From an uncultured Candidatus Saccharibacteria bacterium (GTDB lineage: Bacteria > Patescibacteriota > Saccharimonadia > Saccharimonadales > Saccharimonadaceae), in NCBI GenBank assembly GCA_948944455.1, contig CARBES010000035.1:1-9120 (forward strand): DNA of 9,120 nt, written 5' to 3'. The position numbers and the translations under genes are program-made. Within the stretch, counting starts at the first letter, position 1. Each line of letters starts with the position of its first letter. The notes under the pieces are model-generated. The model was not told the DNA's origin and ran no database searches. It saw only the letters and a program-made list of their open reading frames with translations. Positions 5,207 to 9,120 of the stretch are shown here, one piece after another.

Positions 5207-5752
5207 TCAAATATCATACTCAACCAACTCGCAGTTCCCCATATGGAAGCCGCGAAGATCAGTATCTTCATCGTAGCCAACTATATTGTAGTACATCGCC
5301 TTCAGCAGCGTGCCATGAGCAACGACTAGAACTGTATCGTTTGGGCCGTGCTTCATCTTAAGGTCGTCGAGAAAGGATTTTGAGCGAGCAAGAACACTCT
5401 GAATCGGTTCTATACCATAAATATCCGTATTTTGCCGAACACTAAGGTCGTCGGCGCCGAGATTGTCCCAGTCGACGATCTTCCCTTCCAAGTCGCCGTA
5501 ATTGCGTTCAACCAAGCGATCGTCATATATTAGATCGGTACGACCGCCTGTTATAATTTCGGCGGTCTTCTTCGCACGACGAAGTGGCGAAGAGTAAACG
5601 AAATCAAACTTCAAACCGCGGCGCTGGATTTTCTCGGCTAGTTCCTCGGCTTGAGCGACGCCAGTGGAGTTTAGTTCGATGTCGGCAACACCTTGTGACT
5701 GCTTTTTGATGTTCCAGTCAGTCTGACCGTGACGGACGAGATAGAGTTTCAC
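5207..5752 (-). CDS. Histidine phosphatase (phosphoglycerate mutase-like)
   Basis: A 181-aa cytoplasmic enzyme of the histidine phosphatase superfamily branch 1. The catalytic RHG motif is at residues 7-9 (His8 is the nucleophile), followed by SSPLRRAKKTAE (54-65) with the phosphate-pocket arginine, the acid/base region VERNYGDLEG (81-90) with Glu82, and the second histidine in VVAHGTLL (143-150, His146). All key residues are present, so it should be active. At this short length, and without the lid inserts of dPGM, it is more likely a broad phosphomonoesterase (CobC/GpmB type) than the glycolytic mutase; the substrate cannot be read from sequence. It starts with GTG 5752, only 3 bases after the aminopeptidase stop, with AGGAAAGGGG as a likely ribosome binding site inside the end of that gene. 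The two are therefore cotranscribed and probably translationally coupled. It ends in TGA. Confidence 0.9.
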   Translation of the reverse strand: MKLYLVRHGQTDWNIKKQSQGVADIELNSTGVAQAEELAEKIQRRGLKFDFVYSSPLRRAKKTAEIITGGRTDLIYDDRLVERNYGDLEGKIVDWDNLGADDLSVRQNTDIYGIEPIQSVLARSKSFLDDLKMKHGPNDTVLVVAHGTLLKAMYYNIVGYDEDTDLRGFHMGNCELVEYDI

Positions 5753-5755
5753 CTA

Positions 5756-8260
5756 CTACCCCTTTCCTTCTACTAATGCTTGTAATTTTTCTTGGACGCC
5801 AGGCGTATCGTCCGCTATGAGTCGGAGGCGAGCGTCAATCTCAATGTGCGCCATCTGAAGGGCACGCTTTAAGACTGGGACATCGGACTTTTTATCGAAG
5901 AAGGCATAGAATTTTTGTGCTTCTTCCGGCGTACGGATAAGAGCGGCGGCATAGCGCGGATAATCCTCAATCGACTTCTCACCCGTAAGCTGTTCAATGT
6001 AGTCCCAATGAGTCGTTAGCCAATCCAGCACGCGATCGCGCGTACGATGATTACGCAAGAGATAAATATAAAGGAAGATATGATCCTGCGGGCGAACAAT
6101 TTCGGGCTGCTCGAGAAGCCCGAGGAGCCGGTCGAGATGGGCCGGATCTCTTGATAGGCTAGCGAGAACAAAGAGCAAGTCAGTGCGTAGCTCTGGGTCA
6201 GCAGTATTTTGATATTTCTGCAACAAATCCGGAAAAACGGACTTTTCGTCGAAATAAAGCTTTGCCGATAGTATCGAAGTGCGTAGTTCGGCATCGATTT
6301 CGGTCAGGCTGCCGTGATACATATCAGCGAGTTTATGCAGAATCGTCTCGTCTTCGGCATAATAAGCAATACTGAGCAGGGCGTCGCGTAGCTGAATCGC
6401 GGAAATATCCGACAGCTCGCCATAATTAATATCCTGGAGCTGTTTAGCAAAAATCTCAGCTAGATACTTACGATAGTTCGCTGCAGCGGGAGTCTCGGGT
6501 GGACAGAAGAACTTTAGATCACCAATAATATTCGTGAGGATATTCCAAACCGAAGCGGAAGTCTCATTGGCGAATTTCGGTAAAAGTTCAAGCAGTGAGC
6601 TAGAAGCCACAGCCGGTGTACGTGCGAGGAACATACGGTCGATCAAGAGACGAAGCTTTTGTTCGGTGGAAAGGCTATCGAACCGGTTGAGCTTATCGTA
6701 AAACTCGGCGTCGGAGAGATTGATTAGATAATGCCCAGACATGTCGTCTTGCACTTCCGGTAAAGGCCACTTCGTATCGTCGGTCTCACCATTGATTAGA
6801 AAACACTGTTGCTTTATATCACCAGATGAATATTCTTCCTGCGGAATCTGAACTTCCGGATAGCCTGGTTGCGAGATCCAAGCGTGCATAAATTTCTTCA
6901 CATCAAAATCGGCATAAGGCTGGAGCGCGTTCCAGAGATCATCTCCGACCGTATTTTGATATCGATATTTTCTGAAATAATCGCGCAGGCCTTTGAGAAA
7001 ATTATCTTGGCCCATTAGACGGTTCAGCATCAACATAAGGCGCGCGCCCTTAGCGTAGACAATAGCCGAGTCGAATAAGGTGGCAATTTCGGCGGGATCG
7101 TGAACTTCCTGCTGGACAGCTTGGACGCCCGGGAGCGAGTCACGTTTCAGGGCAGCTACACAGTCGCTCGTAAAGAAATCTTGCCAAACATTAAACTCTG
7201 GATAGAGCGCGTCAGTACAGTAAAATTCCATCATGGTAGCAAAAGATTCGTTCAGCCAGAGATCATCCCACCATTCCATCGTAACAAGATTACCGAACCA
7301 TTGGTGCGAAAGTTCATGCGTGACGGTAACAGCAACAGACTGCTTTGTCTCCATGGTTGCGTTCACATCAGCCAACATACAAGACTCACGATAAGTAACG
7401 AGGCCCCAGTTCTCCATAGCGCCGGCCTCGAAATCTGGCAGAGCGACCTGGTCGAGCTTCGCAAACGGGTACGGGGTATCAAACTGAGTTTCATAGTAGT
7501 CTAGCGCGGCAGCGGCAGTCTTGTTCGCAAAAAGGAGCGACTCCATCGGCTGGTTTAAGGCAGCATATGACGTAACTTTAATTCCGCCGTCACTATATGT
7601 CGACACACTCTTGAGCGGCCCAATTACCCAAGCTAAAAGATAGGTAGATATATCCGGCGTATTTTGAAATTCGAACCGATTTATATCCTGCTTCTCAATG
7701 AGAGTGTTCGCTAAAACGACATCAGTACTACGTCGGTCTGGCACAATTAGTATGAGTCCGAAGCTAGCTTTGGCTGCAGGCTCATCAATGCACGGAAAAG
7801 CTTCTCGAGCATAATGAGATTCAAATTGTGTCGCGATAATTTTTTGTTTACTGATCCCATAATTATAAGTTGAAACATAGCAGCCTTGCATATTATGGTT
7901 AAGTTGAGTCTCATATTTTATGACAAAAGTCGCCAAGCGACGCCCCTCGTAATCTTCCTCTAGGTTTATTTTGTTAACCTTGCTGAGGTCTTTTTTCATA
8001 GTATCATCGAGTGAGATCGTGAGAACTTGACCATCATACTCATATTTACAAACTCGCACTGGAGTAACTTTAGAGCCGCACCAGTGTAAAGCCTCGAAAG
8101 TTACCTCCTTAATATCCATATTAACGGCATGAAATTTTACTACCTCACCCTTAATTTCACCATTCACCCTGACGGTTCCCTGGATATATTCTCTCTCGCT
8201 AAAAACATAGAGTTCGAGTTTGTAATATTCTGGCCTAAAATAATCAAGAAATCTTTCCAT
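5756..8260 (-). CDS. M1 family zinc aminopeptidase
   Basis: An 834-aa gluzincin that removes N-terminal residues from peptides. Numbering from ATG 8260: an N-terminal beta domain with the family signature AREAFPCIDEPAAKASF (about 152-168), the exopeptidase motif GAMEN (280-284), the zinc site HELSH (315-319) with the third ligand Glu338 in NESFAT, and Tyr402 in the expected place for transition-state stabilisation. An all-helical C-terminal half follows. No signal peptide is seen, so it probably acts in the cytoplasm, recycling amino acids from oligopeptides, which suits an organism with poor biosynthesis. The longest frame begins at TTG 8293, but the -10 box at 8267-8272 lies inside that extension, and the residues from MERFLDYF onward fit the family start. 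ATG 8260 sits 7 bases from the -10, so the mRNA looks leaderless. The histidine phosphatase follows after 3 bases. Confidence 0.93.
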   Translation of the reverse strand: MERFLDYFRPEYYKLELYVFSEREYIQGTVRVNGEIKGEVVKFHAVNMDIKEVTFEALHWCGSKVTPVRVCKYEYDGQVLTISLDDTMKKDLSKVNKINLEEDYEGRRLATFVIKYETQLNHNMQGCYVSTYNYGISKQKIIATQFESHYAREAFPCIDEPAAKASFGLILIVPDRRSTDVVLANTLIEKQDINRFEFQNTPDISTYLLAWVIGPLKSVSTYSDGGIKVTSYAALNQPMESLLFANKTAAAALDYYETQFDTPYPFAKLDQVALPDFEAGAMENWGLVTYRESCMLADVNATMETKQSVAVTVTHELSHQWFGNLVTMEWWDDLWLNESFATMMEFYCTDALYPEFNVWQDFFTSDCVAALKRDSLPGVQAVQQEVHDPAEIATLFDSAIVYAKGARLMLMLNRLMGQDNFLKGLRDYFRKYRYQNTVGDDLWNALQPYADFDVKKFMHAWISQPGYPEVQIPQEEYSSGDIKQQCFLINGETDDTKWPLPEVQDDMSGHYLINLSDAEFYDKLNRFDSLSTEQKLRLLIDRMFLARTPAVASSSLLELLPKFANETSASVWNILTNIIGDLKFFCPPETPAAANYRKYLAEIFAKQLQDINYGELSDISAIQLRDALLSIAYYAEDETILHKLADMYHGSLTEIDAELRTSILSAKLYFDEKSVFPDLLQKYQNTADPELRTDLLFVLASLSRDPAHLDRLLGLLEQPEIVRPQDHIFLYIYLLRNHRTRDRVLDWLTTHWDYIEQLTGEKSIEDYPRYAAALIRTPEEAQKFYAFFDKKSDVPVLKRALQMAHIEIDARLRLIADDTPGVQEKLQALVEGKG

Positions 8261-8266
8261 ATGTCT

Positions 8267-8293
8267 ATTATAGCATGGAGAAGCTGGGCTCAA
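8267..8293 (-). promoter_or_regulatory. Promoter of the aminopeptidase operon
   Basis: On the minus strand, a perfect TATAAT (8267-8272) is preceded by TGC as an extended -10. TTGAGC (8288-8293) lies 15 bp upstream as a weak -35 with short spacing. The expected start, 7 bases after the -10, is the A of ATG 8260. Confidence 0.7.
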
Positions 8294-8308
8294 CGAGCCA
8301 TTGCTACT

Positions 8309-8337
8309 AATGTATCATATCATAAGTGTTTTATCAA
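8309..8337 (-). promoter_or_regulatory. Possible second, upstream promoter of the aminopeptidase
   Basis: On the minus strand, TTGATA (8332-8337), a 17-bp spacer, then TACATT (8309-8314) preceded by TGA. The -35 matches at 5 of 6 and the -10 at 4 of 6. It would start near 8302 and give a leader of about 42 nt that has no Shine-Dalgarno sequence. Inverted arms AGCCATTG (8296-8303) and CAATGGCT (8335-8342) flank it and may form a loose 3' structure for the pilB-like mRNA. Confidence 0.4.
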
Positions 8338-8350
8338 TGGCTGGACGGAG

Positions 8351-9120
8351 CTAAATCACGCGGGAGACTTCTTCAATAGTAGTTTCGCCACGAAGCGCAG
8401 CCATAATTCCCTTTTGCTCCAGGGTCAACATACCGTGATCGCGAGCGCTCTGCTCGATAGCTTTGGTGCTAATATCTTTGAGGTCGCCACGAAGGTAGCC
8501 CTGAATATCGTCAGAAACTTCAAGCTGCTCCATGAGCACAGTGCGTCCTTGATAGCCGAACGGCGCATCTTCGGTTGGCACCGGACGATACAAAGTAATA
8601 TCGCTAAGACCAACGCCCTCGACTCCGGCCATCACGCGGCGAATATAATCGGCAGTACCATTATCGGGCTTATACGGCTCTTTGCTTGGAGAGAGTTTGC
8701 GCACTAGGCGCTGTGCGATCAAGAGACGAATCGAGCTCGCAAAAATTGGGTTCGTACCAATAAGATCGATCATGCGCGAAAAAGCAGCCGAAGTAGAGTT
8801 AGCATGGAATGACGAAAGCACGAGATGCCCCGTAATCGAAGCCTGGATCGCGGTGCGCGCAGTATCAGCATCACGAATCTCACCAACCATCACAACGTCC
8901 GGATCGAGACGAAGCACCGAACGTAAGCCCTCGGCAAAGGAGCCGCCGTCGTTGGTATGGATTGGGATCTGCGAAATCCCCGTGATACCGTATTCAATCG
9001 GATCTTCCAGAGTAATAATCTTGCGGTCAGTAGTATTCAGCGCATTCAAAATCGAGTAGAGCGTGGTCGACTTACCAGAACCGGTCGGACCAACCATAAG
9101 CACGAGACCGCGTGGGTGCG
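8351..9120 (-). CDS. PilB/GspE-type secretion ATPase, C-terminal part
   Basis: The C-terminal 255 residues of a type IV pilus assembly or type II secretion hexameric ATPase; the frame stays open through the right edge, so the N-terminus is missing. Numbering from the first full codon: Walker A GPTGSGKST (10-18), Asp box TLEDPIE (36-42), Walker B region DPDVVMVGEIRD (73-84) and His box TGHLVLSSFHAN (96-107). It powers pilin polymerisation at the inner face of the membrane. It differs from PilT, which normally carries an AIRNLIRE motif that is not seen here. The zinc-binding CxxC pairs typical of PilB/GspE are absent: the stretch after QRLVRKL (142-154) reads LSPSKEPYKPDNG, and the fragment has no cysteine at all. 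The usual THTND-like text of the His box is SFHANST. It ends with TAG. No intrinsic terminator with a T tract follows. Confidence 0.92.
   Translation of the reverse strand, partial: HPRGLVLMVGPTGSGKSTTLYSILNALNTTDRKIITLEDPIEYGITGISQIPIHTNDGGSFAEGLRSVLRLDPDVVMVGEIRDADTARTAIQASITGHLVLSSFHANSTSAAFSRMIDLIGTNPIFASSIRLLIAQRLVRKLSPSKEPYKPDNGTADYIRRVMAGVEGVGLSDITLYRPVPTEDAPFGYQGRTVLMEQLEVSDDIQGYLRGDLKDISTKAIEQSARDHGMLTLEQKGIMAALRGETTIEEVSRVI

Noticed and set aside
8261..8293. 11-residue N-terminal extension of the aminopeptidase from TTG 8293
   Set aside because: It contains the TATAAT promoter element and has no ribosome binding site; ATG 8260 fits the family start.
8129..8707. 192-aa open frame on the plus strand
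   Set aside because: It runs antisense across the end of the pilB-like gene, the intergenic promoter and the aminopeptidase start; no ribosome binding site.

Overview
The window reads as a stretch of small-genome bacterial chromosome, probably from a Patescibacteria/CPR lineage such as Candidatus Saccharibacteria. This assignment is an inference. It rests on a type IV pilus ATPase without the usual zinc cysteines, a lone M1 aminopeptidase, very compact minus-strand gene packing, strong sigma70-type promoters with extended -10 elements, and several poorly recognisable proteins. TGA is used as a genuine stop (end of the histidine phosphatase gene), so the UGA=Gly code of Gracilibacteria does not apply. 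No tRNA, rRNA, CRISPR array, transposase or integrase was seen.

Layout from left to right: 1-518 is an AT-rich region with no convincing gene. It carries two possible leftward promoters and a hairpin at the predicted 5' end of one leftward transcript. A strong rightward promoter (519-547) drives an unrecognised 313-aa protein (640-1581, +), which ends at a good intrinsic terminator. Converging on it from the right is an SF2 DEAH-box helicase (1692-3725, -) with four divergent C-terminal repeats. Its ~170-nt leader is unusually structured: two abutting hairpins, one enclosing a Shine-Dalgarno-led Met-Gln-stop mini-ORF, and an operator-like inverted repeat. Next, all on the minus strand, come a 335-aa protein resembling the DUF218/YdcF fold (4055-5062), a histidine phosphatase (5207-5752), an M1 zinc aminopeptidase (5756-8260) and the C-terminal part of a PilB/GspE-type ATPase that runs off the right edge (8351-9120).

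Transcription reads as a row of short minus-strand units. The pilB-like gene ends first. The aminopeptidase then starts from its own promoter, apparently as a leaderless mRNA, and is followed after 3 nt by the phosphatase, so these two form an operon. The DUF218-like gene and the helicase each have a near-identical promoter (TTGACA, 17 bp, TACAAT preceded by TGC). Each ends in a nearly identical 31-bp hairpin whose loop is conserved as well as its stem. The helicase and the 313-aa gene face each other across two hairpins.

The parts most worth a second look are the helicase locus (structured leader and C-terminal repeats), the unrecognised 313-aa neighbour, the duplicated hairpin, and the possible leftward RNA near 400.
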